Of a DNA stretch of 64,000 nt, positions 36,180-44,515 are shown in pieces; positions within the stretch are counted from its first letter, which is position 1, and each line of letters starts with the position of its first letter. The position numbers and the translations under genes were made by a program. This DNA is from Acidobacteriaceae bacterium (GTDB lineage: Bacteria; Acidobacteriota; Terriglobia; Terriglobales; Acidobacteriaceae): positions 124,001-188,000 of the forward strand of contig PLCS01000012.1 of assembly GCA_003134855.1 (NCBI GenBank), in the 5' to 3' direction. The notes under the pieces were generated by a model that worked only from the letters and a program-made list of their open reading frames with translations, ran no database searches and was not told the DNA's origin.

Positions 36180-36635
36180 ATGAGCCACGAAGGCATCCGC
36201 TTTGTACCGAAGGAAGACGAGGCCCGCGAGAGCGATGAGGCTCGTCCGCTGCCGCGCATCAGCATTACCCCGGAGAAGGTTCGGGTGCTGCTCACTGAGG
36301 GCAAGGGCATGGAGATCGACTGGGCCGACGGCCACCGCAGCGCCTGGAGCTTTGCCTGGCTGCGCGAGGCCTGCCCTTGCGCCACCTGCGTCGAGGAGCG
36401 CAAGCTGGAAGGGCGCAAAGCCGGTCAGCCCAAGGCCAAGCCAGCCGCCGTTCTGCCGATGTATACGCCACCCGCCAAGCCCGCAAGCGCCCATGCCGTG
36501 GGCCGCTATGCCATTCAGTTCAACTGGCAAGACGGCCACTCCGGCGGCATCTATTCGTGGGATTACCTGCGGCGGGTTTGCCAGTGCCCTGAGTGCACGT
36601 TTGATGCCGAGGACGCGATAGGAGCACCCAACTAA
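36180..36635 (+). CDS. DUF971 (GBBH-like N-terminal) domain protein
   Basis: A 151-residue protein made mainly of one DUF971 domain. Seen: MEIDWADGHRSAWSFAWLREACPCATCVEER, then a 40-residue Lys/Pro insert, then AIQFNWQDGHSGGIYSWDYLRRVCQCPEC. The two CxC...C pairs probably bind a metal. The domain occurs alone or before hydroxylases and is linked to Fe-S proteins in some genomes. A TTGGGTC/GACCAA hairpin follows the stop. Confidence 0.85.
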   Translation: MSHEGIRFVPKEDEARESDEARPLPRISITPEKVRVLLTEGKGMEIDWADGHRSAWSFAWLREACPCATCVEERKLEGRKAGQPKAKPAAVLPMYTPPAKPASAHAVGRYAIQFNWQDGHSGGIYSWDYLRRVCQCPECTFDAEDAIGAPN

Positions 36636-36785
36636 GGTTTGGGTCTTTCGGACCAATCTTCATAGCGTGTGTAAAATGTTGTTGGATTGTGTTGTATATA
36701 TTTGATTCTATTAGTATTAAGTGGATGTTCACAATAGCACTTGCAAAAACGCCGTTTATTTTCTGTGCGATCGGGGAAGTTCCTG
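36636..36785. other. AT-rich spacer at the edge of the low-GC locus
   Basis: 150 bp, visibly AT-rich compared with the flanks (TTGTGTTGTATATATTTGATTC). It holds a weak hairpin after DUF971 (about 36639-36656). It marks the left boundary of the TIR-protease locus. Confidence 0.5.
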
Positions 36786-37844
36786 TCAGTCGACGATTGT
36801 CACACTCTTAGAAGGACCATCAAATGTAATCTTCCAATGCCGCATAATGTCCCGTCCGATCAGACATGCAAAGTGAGGCTCTCGTATGAAATCGCCAGAT
36901 CGGATGCGGATAGCCTCGGCCGGACGCAAATTTGTGCCTGCGAAAACAATAGTTCCCGCATGTTCTCCGCATTTGTGCAATGCGCCCAAAGCTCTTATAT
37001 CGCTCTCGCCAGTTTGAAGAAGCTTGCAGTGCCTGGCAAATGTCTTACTGATAATCGTGACTGCCGATCCAGTGTCTAGAAGAGCTTTCATCCTAACCGG
37101 TGGAGGGCATTCAAGACCTGCGGCTCGCCAAGCCTCAAGCACGTCAGGTGAATTCATCACAACAATGTCAACTAACGGGCCAGGATCGCTATCAGCCCAG
37201 GCTACATAGTTAGGTTGTGTGTCACGGATACCCGGCTTGGGCGGTTCAACTAGTCCGCTACTGGCTGCCGGTACTCTAGTTCGATTTGAAAAGGCAGGCT
37301 TCGACCCGACGGGCGGTGGTTGGACCGGCTCGCAGTGCAGAGCGCGGATGAGTTGCTCATATTGCGTCTCAAGGTAAGGATCATTGCTTAGGTCTACGCC
37401 ATGTTTCGATCTTAGGTAGATAGGAAGAGACGATTTCCAATCTCCACTACGAAGCACGGGAATAAACTTACGAGATTCGATCTGCGAGGCAAGCGCACCC
37501 GCGATAACCATCGATTCATATCCGACCCCTCCCTCGCGGTTATTTGCTTTCTCTGCGTAGGTTGGAGTACAGATTACTATCACGAAGTCGCAGTTTTCTA
37601 TGTTTCTCTCCATGAAACTAAACTGCTCACTGCCTGGAGGCAGGTCCCATTGGTCCAAGATGACCTGTACTCCATGCCCATACAATCTATCAGCGAGACG
37701 TCGGACCCAAATTGTGTGCAGATCACTTTCCAATGCGTAGGATACGAATGCCCGAGGAGGACGATCTTTAGATTTATCCGCCGACCCCGGCGCAATCAGT
37801 GCTGGTCGGAATAGAGGTTCCCAACTCTGTTGATCGTTGCTCAT
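36786..37844 (-). CDS. TIR/SEFIR domain fused to a retropepsin-like aspartic protease
   Basis: A 352-residue two-domain protein. Residues 31-170 are a TIR_2/SEFIR-type domain: RAFVSYALESD, WVRRLADRLYGHGVQVILDQWDL, CDFVIVICTPTYAEKA, and GGVGYESMVI, where Glu110 sits at the position of the NADase glutamate. Residues 171-220 are a Pro-rich linker. Residues 222-352 resemble a single-lobe retropepsin: MKALLDTGSAVTIIS carries the catalytic DTGS (257-260), and CLIGRDIMRHWKITFDG is the second conserved element. Such a protease would act as a homodimer. ATG 37844 overlaps the stop of the preceding small gene (ATGA). GC is about 50% in sampled lines, lower than neighbours, so acquisition by transfer is likely. 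Function by inference: sensing or effector protein of a TIR system. Confidence 0.85.
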   Translation of the reverse strand: MSNDQQSWEPLFRPALIAPGSADKSKDRPPRAFVSYALESDLHTIWVRRLADRLYGHGVQVILDQWDLPPGSEQFSFMERNIENCDFVIVICTPTYAEKANNREGGVGYESMVIAGALASQIESRKFIPVLRSGDWKSSLPIYLRSKHGVDLSNDPYLETQYEQLIRALHCEPVQPPPVGSKPAFSNRTRVPAASSGLVEPPKPGIRDTQPNYVAWADSDPGPLVDIVVMNSPDVLEAWRAAGLECPPPVRMKALLDTGSAVTIISKTFARHCKLLQTGESDIRALGALHKCGEHAGTIVFAGTNLRPAEAIRIRSGDFIREPHFACLIGRDIMRHWKITFDGPSKSVTIVD

Positions 37845-38071
37845 ATTACGTATACTGGCTCTGTTATCCATACCTGCTTTACAAGAAAGTTTCGGTCGGC
37901 ACCGAACTTCTGCAAGCCCGTCCTAAGGGCATCGGCGTAGGTACTAAAGAATCCCTCCGCTATGACCCCATCTTGAATCACAACAAACTCGCCAGGATGC
38001 GAAAGCGCCCACTCTTGGCGGTGCTGTTCAAACACCCTCAATTCCTCCAAGAATTGACCTGTGGGAACCAT
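37841..38071 (-). CDS. Small protein coupled to the TIR-protease (DUF5678-like)
   Basis: A 76-residue protein: FLEELRVFEQHRQEWALSHPGEFVVIQDG, then EGFFSTYADALRTGLQKFG and FLVKQVW. This is the pattern of short DUF5678-type proteins that often sit next to stand-alone retropepsin-like genes. Here it is the first gene of the operon, with GGAGGAG seven bases before ATG, and it overlaps the fusion gene by ATGA. It may be a substrate, inhibitor or trigger of the protease (inference). Confidence 0.75.
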   Translation of the reverse strand: MVPTGQFLEELRVFEQHRQEWALSHPGEFVVIQDGVIAEGFFSTYADALRTGLQKFGADRNFLVKQVWITEPVYVI

Positions 38072-38087
38072 TTAAGTCTCCTCCGAA

Positions 38088-38107
38088 ATCATACTGCGAA
38101 ATCGCAG
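38088..38107 (-). promoter_or_regulatory. Possible operator and -10 of the TIR-protease operon
   Basis: On the minus strand the palindrome CTGCGATTTCGCAG (38094-38107) abuts TATGAT (38088-38093), a good -10. A repressor bound there would block the promoter. The -35 is not convincing. Confidence 0.45.
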
Positions 38108-38159
38108 ATGCAAACACAAAGCAGCCAGAATCCGCAGTGCAAATTACAGAAACCTGACC

Positions 38160-39281
38160 TCAGATACGCATGGGCATGAGGACGTAGCGGTACTTGTACT
38201 CGGCGTCGGGGTCTTCGGGGCGCATCTGGCCGGCGGATTGGGAATCCTTGAATTCGAGGCGAACCTCGCCCTCGTTGTTGAGGGCTTTGAGGAAGTCGAG
38301 GATGTAAACGGAGTTGAAGCCGACGGCGATGGGGTCGCTGGAGTAGGGGGTGTCGATGGTGTCTTCGCTCTCGCCGGACTCTGTGGAGCTGGAGCTGATT
38401 TTGAGCTCGTTGCTCTCCAGGCGGATGCGGATGGCACCGGAGCGCTCGTCGGCGAATTGGGCGACGCGCTGGATGGCCGAGGCGAGCTCGCTGGAGCTAA
38501 CTACGGCGAATTTGGTATTGTCGCGGGGCATGACGGCTTCGAAGTTGGGGAACTGGCCGGAGAGCTTGCGGGTGCTCAATGTGCGATGGCCGACGCGGAA
38601 GAAGAGGGTGTGCTCGTCGTCGGCGAACTCGACCTTTTCGGCTTCGGTATAGGAGAGCAACTGCTGCAGTTCCTGGAGGGCCTTGCGAGGGATGAGGACG
38701 CGCTTCTCGCCGCTGATGCCTTCGAGGATCTCGTTGGGCTTTTCGACGTAGGCGAGGCGATGGCCGTCGGTGGCGACCATGGCCAGCGACTCGGCTTTGA
38801 TAACCAGCAAGGCACCGTTGAGCGTGTAGCGCGACTCTTCGTTTGAGATAGCGAAGATGGTGCGATTGATGAGCGTCTTGAGGGCCAGCGAGGAGATGCT
38901 GGTGGCGGTGACGGAGGGGAATTCGGGAACTTGCGGGTAGTTGGCGCGGGCCATGCCGACCATTTTGGTGTTGGAGCGGCCGGAGCGAATCTGCACCCAG
39001 TGGTTGTCGAGGAGCTTGATGGAGATGTCGCCGTCGGGGAGGAGCTTGACGTAGTCGTAGAGCTTGCGAGCGGGGATGGTGCAGGCTCCAGGCTTCTTGA
39101 CCTTGGCGGCGGCGCTGGTGCGAATAGCCTGGTCGAGGTCGGTGGCGGTGATGTTGAGGCGGTCGCCTTCGGCTTCGATGAGGAAGTTGGAGAGAATGGG
39201 AATGGTGGTTTTGCGCTCGACGACGCTTTGCGTGGCGGTGAGCTCCTTGACCAGATCCTGACGGGTTACGGTAATCTCCAT
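38160..39281 (-). CDS. dnaN: DNA polymerase III subunit beta (sliding clamp)
   Basis: A 373-residue processivity clamp. Seen: MEITVTRQDLVKELTATQSVVERKTTIPILSNFLIEAEGD at the N-terminus, which aligns with the usual DnaN start, ATDLDQAIRTS, AISNEESRYTLNGALL, VATDGHRLAYVE, SRKL-type GHRTLSTRKLSGQFPNFEAV and the C-terminal YRYVLMPMRI. ATG 39281 is preferred (AGGAGCAGCG upstream); an in-frame ATG at 39335 would add 18 residues not found in the family. dnaA is not adjacent, unlike the classical arrangement. Confidence 0.96.
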   Translation of the reverse strand: MEITVTRQDLVKELTATQSVVERKTTIPILSNFLIEAEGDRLNITATDLDQAIRTSAAAKVKKPGACTIPARKLYDYVKLLPDGDISIKLLDNHWVQIRSGRSNTKMVGMARANYPQVPEFPSVTATSISSLALKTLINRTIFAISNEESRYTLNGALLVIKAESLAMVATDGHRLAYVEKPNEILEGISGEKRVLIPRKALQELQQLLSYTEAEKVEFADDEHTLFFRVGHRTLSTRKLSGQFPNFEAVMPRDNTKFAVVSSSELASAIQRVAQFADERSGAIRIRLESNELKISSSSTESGESEDTIDTPYSSDPIAVGFNSVYILDFLKALNNEGEVRLEFKDSQSAGQMRPEDPDAEYKYRYVLMPMRI

Positions 39282-40084
39282 CGCTGCTCCTGATGCGGCC
39301 GGCTTCTCAACTTCTTCATTTTCCATGTTCGACATGAATTCACCCTTGCTTTACGGCTACCGAAGAAGCAGATTCCGCGCTGGCCACACTGTACAACAAG
39401 TAACCGCCTGACGGAAACAGTTCTCTCTTCTTCCTCTTGATTGTATTCACCTTTGCGCTGCTTTGGGCGTGGAAAAGAGGGTACTTCTCTGGATTACTGG
39501 GATTGGTTGGCCTAGAGAGACCGGTTGAGACTTCTGGAGGATTGGGAGGTGGGCGATGGCAGGGTTTGCAGGTGGACGAGTGTAGCGCGACGTGTAAGAG
39601 GAAAACGTATAGGAGATAAAGAAATAAGACAGTAGTACCCGTCGTTCAGGCAGGAAAAGTGGAAATGTGGCAGATAAGGCTGGAAGAGAAAGGGTTAGCA
39701 GGCGGGTGAGTTTTCTAAATCGAGGCTGTGGAATTGAGGGGAATTGGAAAACTAGGCGGGAAGAGGCATTGAGCGGCCCCTGTTTCCCACGACTTCCACA
39801 GGAGGCACAAAAGGGGCTGTGCAAAGCGAATGGTTTATGTGAAAAGCAGGTCAGGAGGTGTGTGGCAAGGGGTTGCAAAGGACGGGCTATGCACAGAGCG
39901 GGGAGAAATGGCTCGTGCTGTGTTCTGCGTACAGCCGGCAAGTTCCATAGGGGAACGGGTAGATTCCCGGCTACGAACCCGGCGAAGAAGTCTTCCCATT
40001 TCTGTACCTTGCGCGTGAGTGAAGTGCTTTTCTACCTATTCACGAAGCGAGGGAGTTCTAAACTTGACCGGAGAGGCCAGGAGT
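39282..40084. other. Long purine-rich non-coding region upstream of dnaN (possible oriC)
   Basis: About 800 bp with no convincing gene. The + strand is strongly rich in G and A. It contains several sequences two or three bases from the DnaA box TTATCCACA or its complement: TGTGGAATT (39727), CTTCCACAG (39793) and CTATGCACA (39888). Genes to the right run mostly on +, and dnaN runs left. No AT-rich unwinding block is obvious, so the assignment is tentative. Confidence 0.35.
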
Positions 40085-40894
40085 ATGGACATCGACATCG
40101 GGCGACTGGAAGATCAACTGATGCAGATGTCCGCCGAGGGCGCGCCGGGGCAAGAATTTTGCGAAGCGATCTCAGAGTTGGCGCGAATCGGGTGCTTTGG
40201 GCAACTGCGAGAGGTGCTTCCCGGGATCGTGTACGACGAGCTGTGGGCACGCTACCAACAGGATGAGGAGGCATTTGCCGGTGGATGGCGGCGGCTGGCG
40301 CGGGATATGAGACAGGGGTTAATTCAACATACGCGACAGGGGCTGACCACGCTCACTCGGCTGCAACCGGTGAGCAACGGCGGCGCGACGGCGGCATGGC
40401 AGGAGATCCAGCGCGTGCTGGACGGCCAGCAGAACGCCCTGCTGCGCACGGCCTTTGCGCTGGAGTTGCTGGAGCTGGTGGAGCCGGCCATGCTGCGAGC
40501 GACGCACCTGCGGGAGTGCGCGGTTGCCGAGCCGAGTTCAGAGGAGGCCGACCGCTACCTGGACGAAGCGACGCGCTGCTATTTTTATGGTTTGTTCACG
40601 GCTTGCGCGGTGATGTGCCGGTCGGTGCTTGAGGAGGCGATCAAGCAAAAGCTGCCCGCAGGGCTGACGCGTCAGGTGCACACGCGGTATCGCAACACTG
40701 CAACACTCGGGAATCTACTGCATGAGATGAATAATCTACAAATGACGGGTTTCGACGCGGATTTTTCGCGTGTGGCGAACCTGGTGAACGATACCGGCAA
40801 GAAGGCGGTGCATCAGGGGCTTCTGTCTGAAGATGAGGCGCGCGGCTGCCTGCAAAGCGCGCGCGAGGCGCTGCAACTGCTGTTGCGCCGTTGA
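40085..40894 (+). CDS. Conserved hypothetical with DUF4145-like C-terminus
   Basis: A 269-residue soluble, mostly helical protein. The C-terminal part YLDEATRCYFYGLFTACAVMCRSVLEEAIKQKL resembles DUF4145/HEPN-related domains, with a closing DTGKKAVHQGLLSEDEARGCLQSAREALQLLL. The N-terminus (MDIDIGRLEDQLMQMSAEG) has no assignment. ATG 40085 is chosen; a longer frame from 40019 runs into the upstream non-coding region. Function unknown; nucleic-acid-linked roles are common for HEPN-like proteins. Confidence 0.7.
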   Translation: MDIDIGRLEDQLMQMSAEGAPGQEFCEAISELARIGCFGQLREVLPGIVYDELWARYQQDEEAFAGGWRRLARDMRQGLIQHTRQGLTTLTRLQPVSNGGATAAWQEIQRVLDGQQNALLRTAFALELLELVEPAMLRATHLRECAVAEPSSEEADRYLDEATRCYFYGLFTACAVMCRSVLEEAIKQKLPAGLTRQVHTRYRNTATLGNLLHEMNNLQMTGFDADFSRVANLVNDTGKKAVHQGLLSEDEARGCLQSAREALQLLLRR

Positions 40895-40940
40895 GTCAAT
40901 TACCCACCACATGGGATGAGGCTCTTATACTTAACTTTCC

Positions 40941-42272
40941 ATGTCTTATCGAGCAGCCATCGATCAGTTGAACGCTATGACGCCGGAGCTGTATACGCGG
41001 CTTGGAGCAACGCGGCGGAAGTTTTCACTGGACGAGGTTCGCACGCTACTGGAGGCGCTGGGCGATCCGCAGCGGCGCGTTCGTTCGGTGCTGATTGCCG
41101 GGACCAACGGCAAAGGCTCGACGGCGTCCACGCTGGCGTCGATTTTGACCGTTTCAGGGATGCGCACCGGACTGTATACTTCGCCGCATCTGGCGCGGGT
41201 GAACGAGCGCATCCGCATCGGAAGGGAAGAGATTGGCGACGATGCCTTTGCCAGCCTCTTTTTTCGTGCGATGGAAGCGGCGCAGGCGCTGGTGCGGGAG
41301 GGCAGGCTGCCGCAGCTACCCAGCTTTTTTGAGATTCTGACGGCGCAGGCGTTGCTGTACTTTGCTGAGCAGGAGGTAGAGCTGGCGGTGCTGGAGGTGG
41401 GGATGGGCGGGCGGCTGGACGCGACCAACGCCGTCGATCCGCTGCTGTCGATCATTACCGACATCTCGCTGGACCACACGGAATGGCTGGGCTCGACGAT
41501 AGCCGCCATCACGCGGGAGAAGGCCGGGATTCTGCGGCGTGGCGGGACACTGATCACGTTGCCGCAGCATCCGGAGGCTAACCAAGCGCTGGGCGAGGCG
41601 GCGGCGGCGGCGCTGGATGTGCGCGTGGTGAATGCAGCGGAGTATATGCCGCCGATCGACGCGAGCACGGCTGGTTCCTATTCTGTGGAGGCGCTGGGTG
41701 CGGCGATTGAGGTGGATTCTCCACTGACAGGCGCGCATCAGCAGCGCAACGTGGCGCTGGCCATTGCAGCGGCTGTGGAACTGGCAGTGGCGCACGGATT
41801 TCCTATTCTTCCCGCGACCATAGCCGAAGGGATTAGGAACACGCGCTGGCCGGGGCGGCTGGAACGTTTTGAGGCGAGGGGAGTGGAATGGATTCTGGAT
41901 GTGGCGCACAACCCGGCGGGGGCCTGGGCGTTGCGCGCCGGGCTCTCCGGACTGATGAGCGAAGATCGCCCGCGGCGTCTGATTTTCAGTTGCCTGCGCG
42001 ACAAGCCAGTGGGCGAGATGGCTCAGATTCTCTTTCCGCTCTTTGAACAGGTAATCTTTGCGCCCATCCACTCTGCCCGTGCGGCAGCAATGGAGGATCT
42101 GGAGGCTGCGGGAAGAGCAACCGGGACGCCGGCGGTGAGCGCCGGGTCGGTTCGAGAGGCGTTGCAATGGGCCGGGGAGCGTGGCCAGGGCGGGGTGGTG
42201 GTCGTCTCTGGATCGGTTTACCTGGTGGGCGAGGCGCGGTCGCAACTGCTGGGTGAAGGAGGCATCGGATGA
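40941..42272 (+). CDS. folC: Bifunctional folylpolyglutamate / dihydrofolate synthase
   Basis: A Mur-ligase-like ATP-dependent enzyme adding glutamate to folates. Seen: the P-loop VLIAGTNGKGSTASTLASIL, YTSPHLARVNERI, the catalytic block LEVGMGGRLDATNAV, ISLDHTEWLG and the C-terminal domain DVAHNPAGA. At 443 residues the length is normal. The stop overlaps the next start (ATGA), so plsC is coupled. Confidence 0.95.
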   Translation: MSYRAAIDQLNAMTPELYTRLGATRRKFSLDEVRTLLEALGDPQRRVRSVLIAGTNGKGSTASTLASILTVSGMRTGLYTSPHLARVNERIRIGREEIGDDAFASLFFRAMEAAQALVREGRLPQLPSFFEILTAQALLYFAEQEVELAVLEVGMGGRLDATNAVDPLLSIITDISLDHTEWLGSTIAAITREKAGILRRGGTLITLPQHPEANQALGEAAAAALDVRVVNAAEYMPPIDASTAGSYSVEALGAAIEVDSPLTGAHQQRNVALAIAAAVELAVAHGFPILPATIAEGIRNTRWPGRLERFEARGVEWILDVAHNPAGAWALRAGLSGLMSEDRPRRLIFSCLRDKPVGEMAQILFPLFEQVIFAPIHSARAAAMEDLEAAGRATGTPAVSAGSVREALQWAGERGQGGVVVVSGSVYLVGEARSQLLGEGGIG

Positions 42273-43063
42273 GAGTGCGTCCCAACCCGCTGCCGTGGAT
42301 CTATCGCTGGAGGTCGAATCTGTTTCATGTGCCGCTGATGACGGTGGTCACGGTGGCGTGCGGAAGCCTCTCACTGCTGGTTTCGCTGGTGGACAAGAAG
42401 GGCAACGCGCAGCACCGGATCGCGCGGTTCTGGGCGCGGGGCTGCATTTGGGCCTCCGGGTCAAAACTGCGGTTGGTAGGGGCGGAGAACCTGCGCAAGC
42501 ACCCGGTGGCCGTCTATGCCTCGAATCATACGTCGTACATGGATACGCCCGTCATCTTTGCCGCTCTGCCTTTTCAGTTTCGCATTCTTGCGAGGAAGGT
42601 ATTATGGCCTATCCCATTCATAGGATGGTACTTAAACAGATCAAGGCAGATTCCTATCGACACCAATAATCCGCGGGCCACGCTCTCCAGCCTGGGCGCG
42701 GGAGCCAAGGCGCTGCGCTCCTGCATGGCGCTGTTCGTCTTTCCGGAGGGCGGGCGGACGGCGGACGGCGAACTGCGTCCGTTTCTTTCAGGAGCGGCCT
42801 ACCTGGCCATTCGCGCGCAGGTTCCACTGGTGCCGATGGCATTGAGCGGAGTCTACGAGCTGCTGCCGATTCACACCCGCCATTTTTACCCCGGAGAGCT
42901 GAGGCTAACGATTGGCGAGTCGATCAAGACCGTAGGGATGACCGTGCGGCAGACCGATGAGCTGACGGCGCAACTGCGGAAGGCGATTGAAAGCCTTTGT
43001 CCGGCGCGGGGCGCGGAGGGATTGCGACTGGCGAGGGTTGAGGCTGAAGGTACGAAGGTTTGA
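42269..43063 (+). CDS. plsC: 1-acyl-sn-glycerol-3-phosphate acyltransferase
   Basis: A membrane-bound acyltransferase making phosphatidic acid. Motif I is ASNHTSYMDTPVIF (HxxxxD variant NHTSYMD). Motif III is LFVFPEGGRTADG, and motif IV is VPLVPMALSG. One hydrophobic N-terminal segment is present. It starts inside the folC stop (ATGA) and ends before an amidotransferase. Together with the CDP-alcohol phosphatidyltransferase at 16090 it belongs to phospholipid synthesis. Confidence 0.93.
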   Translation: MRVRPNPLPWIYRWRSNLFHVPLMTVVTVACGSLSLLVSLVDKKGNAQHRIARFWARGCIWASGSKLRLVGAENLRKHPVAVYASNHTSYMDTPVIFAALPFQFRILARKVLWPIPFIGWYLNRSRQIPIDTNNPRATLSSLGAGAKALRSCMALFVFPEGGRTADGELRPFLSGAAYLAIRAQVPLVPMALSGVYELLPIHTRHFYPGELRLTIGESIKTVGMTVRQTDELTAQLRKAIESLCPARGAEGLRLARVEAEGTKV

Positions 43064-43121
43064 CTCCTGGTTCCATGCCCCTTATCGCATATGGCACTGG
43101 TGTGATTAAATTATTGCTGCC

Positions 43122-43871
43122 ATGTGCGTTCATATCGCAATTCCCGAGCCCACCGGCAGCGATCCGGGATACAATCAGCGGTCGCTGCCAGCCTATCTTG
43201 TCGCCCTGCGTTCGGCCGGGGTAACGCCGATTCTTGTTCCGCTTCACGAACGTCAGGACCGCGTCGCACGGCTGCTTGCGGGGGTGCAGGGAATCCTGCT
43301 GCCGGGCAGCAGATTCGATGTGGACCCACAGAGATATGGCGAAGACCCGATTCCGGAGTGCGGTGAGGCGGACCCTGCCCGCACGGCCGTTGACGAACTG
43401 CTGCTACAGGATGCCTTCAGTCTGCACAAGCCTGTCCTGGCTATCTGTCACGGCGCGCAGAGCCTGAACGTGTGGCTGAATGGTTCGCTGGTGCAGGACC
43501 TGAAGAGTCCGGTCAATCACCGGCCGGGCCGGGATGTGGTCGAGGCTCATCCGGTGCGGATTGCGCCCGGATCGCTACTGGCGGGGCTGGTTCCGCGGAG
43601 TTATACGGCTGATCCCGCGGTCAACTCCAGCCACCACCAGGCGATTCGGGTTCCGGGCGATGGTCTGCTGGTGAGCGCGGTTTCCACGGAGGATGGCGGC
43701 GTGGAGGCGGTGGAACTGGACTCGCGCGAGCATTTTGTCGTGGGGGTGCAGTGGCATCCTGAGAGGACGTACACGCAGAGCGCATTTTCCCGCGCCATCT
43801 TCGCGGCGTTCGTGCAGGCGGCAGTGGTCTGGCAGCCGCGGCGGATTCAGGAATCGGTGGCGCCGGCGTGA
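43122..43871 (+). CDS. Class I glutamine amidotransferase-like, gamma-glutamyl-GABA hydrolase family
   Basis: A 249-residue cytosolic hydrolase of the PuuD/peptidase C26 type. Nucleophile Cys is in LAICHGAQSLNVWL. The His-Glu pair is in GVQWHPERT. Family sites such as NHRPGRD and NSSHHQAI are visible. The family cleaves gamma-glutamyl amides, and the exact substrate is unknown. The stop overlaps the rsmG start (GTGA). Confidence 0.88.
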   Translation: MCVHIAIPEPTGSDPGYNQRSLPAYLVALRSAGVTPILVPLHERQDRVARLLAGVQGILLPGSRFDVDPQRYGEDPIPECGEADPARTAVDELLLQDAFSLHKPVLAICHGAQSLNVWLNGSLVQDLKSPVNHRPGRDVVEAHPVRIAPGSLLAGLVPRSYTADPAVNSSHHQAIRVPGDGLLVSAVSTEDGGVEAVELDSREHFVVGVQWHPERTYTQSAFSRAIFAAFVQAAVVWQPRRIQESVAPA

Positions 43872-44515
43872 GCGAGGGATTGCATTCAACAGGTGAACGT
43901 CTCAACGCACTTCTGGCGGAAGCAGGCCTGGCCCCGCTGGATGGTGTGTTGGCCGGACGCTTTGAGGATTATCTTTCGCTTCTTCTTCGCTGGAATGCGC
44001 GCGTGAATCTGACGGCGATTCGCGATGAGGAGGGGATTCTGCGCCGCCATTTTGTCGAATCGATTGCTTGTGCCCGATTGCTGCCTGCCGGAATTGCGAC
44101 GCTGCTGGATTTCGGTTCAGGCGCGGGCTTTCCCGGAATTCCCATCGCGCTCTGCCGGCCGGAGATTGCCGTGACACTGGCCGAGTCGCAGGGCAAGAAG
44201 GCAGCGTTTCTGCGCGAAGCTGTGCGGGTGCTGGGAGTTGCCGCAACGGTTCATTCCGGCCGGGCTGAGGTACTTCATAAAGTATTTGATTGCATAACTT
44301 TACGCGCTGTAGACAAGATGGGAATCGCCGTTCAGTCGGCAGCGCGGCTACTTCGGCCTAGGGGCTGGTTGGCGCTGATGACCGCGAACACGGAGCTTGA
44401 TGCGCTCAAGGCAGCGGCCGGAGCTGAGTTTGCCTGGAGGCCGCTGGTTCTGCTTCGCGGCGGCGAGGAACGGTTGCTGGCACTGGGAAATCGCGAGATC
44501 AGTTTGCCAGTTTGA
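43868..44515 (+). CDS. rsmG: 16S rRNA (guanine(527)-N(7))-methyltransferase
   Basis: Class I SAM methyltransferase modifying G527 of 16S rRNA. Its loss gives low-level streptomycin resistance in several bacteria. Seen: YLSLLLRWNARVNLTAIRDEEGILRRHFVES, the SAM loop LLDFGSGAGFPGIPIAL, ESQGKKAAFLREA and TLRAVDKM. It starts at GTG 43868, coupled to the preceding stop. As with mnmG, parA and parB, location near the origin is common. Confidence 0.95.
   Translation: MSEGLHSTGERLNALLAEAGLAPLDGVLAGRFEDYLSLLLRWNARVNLTAIRDEEGILRRHFVESIACARLLPAGIATLLDFGSGAGFPGIPIALCRPEIAVTLAESQGKKAAFLREAVRVLGVAATVHSGRAEVLHKVFDCITLRAVDKMGIAVQSAARLLRPRGWLALMTANTELDALKAAAGAEFAWRPLVLLRGGEERLLALGNREISLPV

Noticed and set aside
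39437-40018. Several short frames between dnaN and the 40085 gene
   Set aside because: They overlap in different frames without ribosome sites or recognisable sequence; the region is better described as non-coding.
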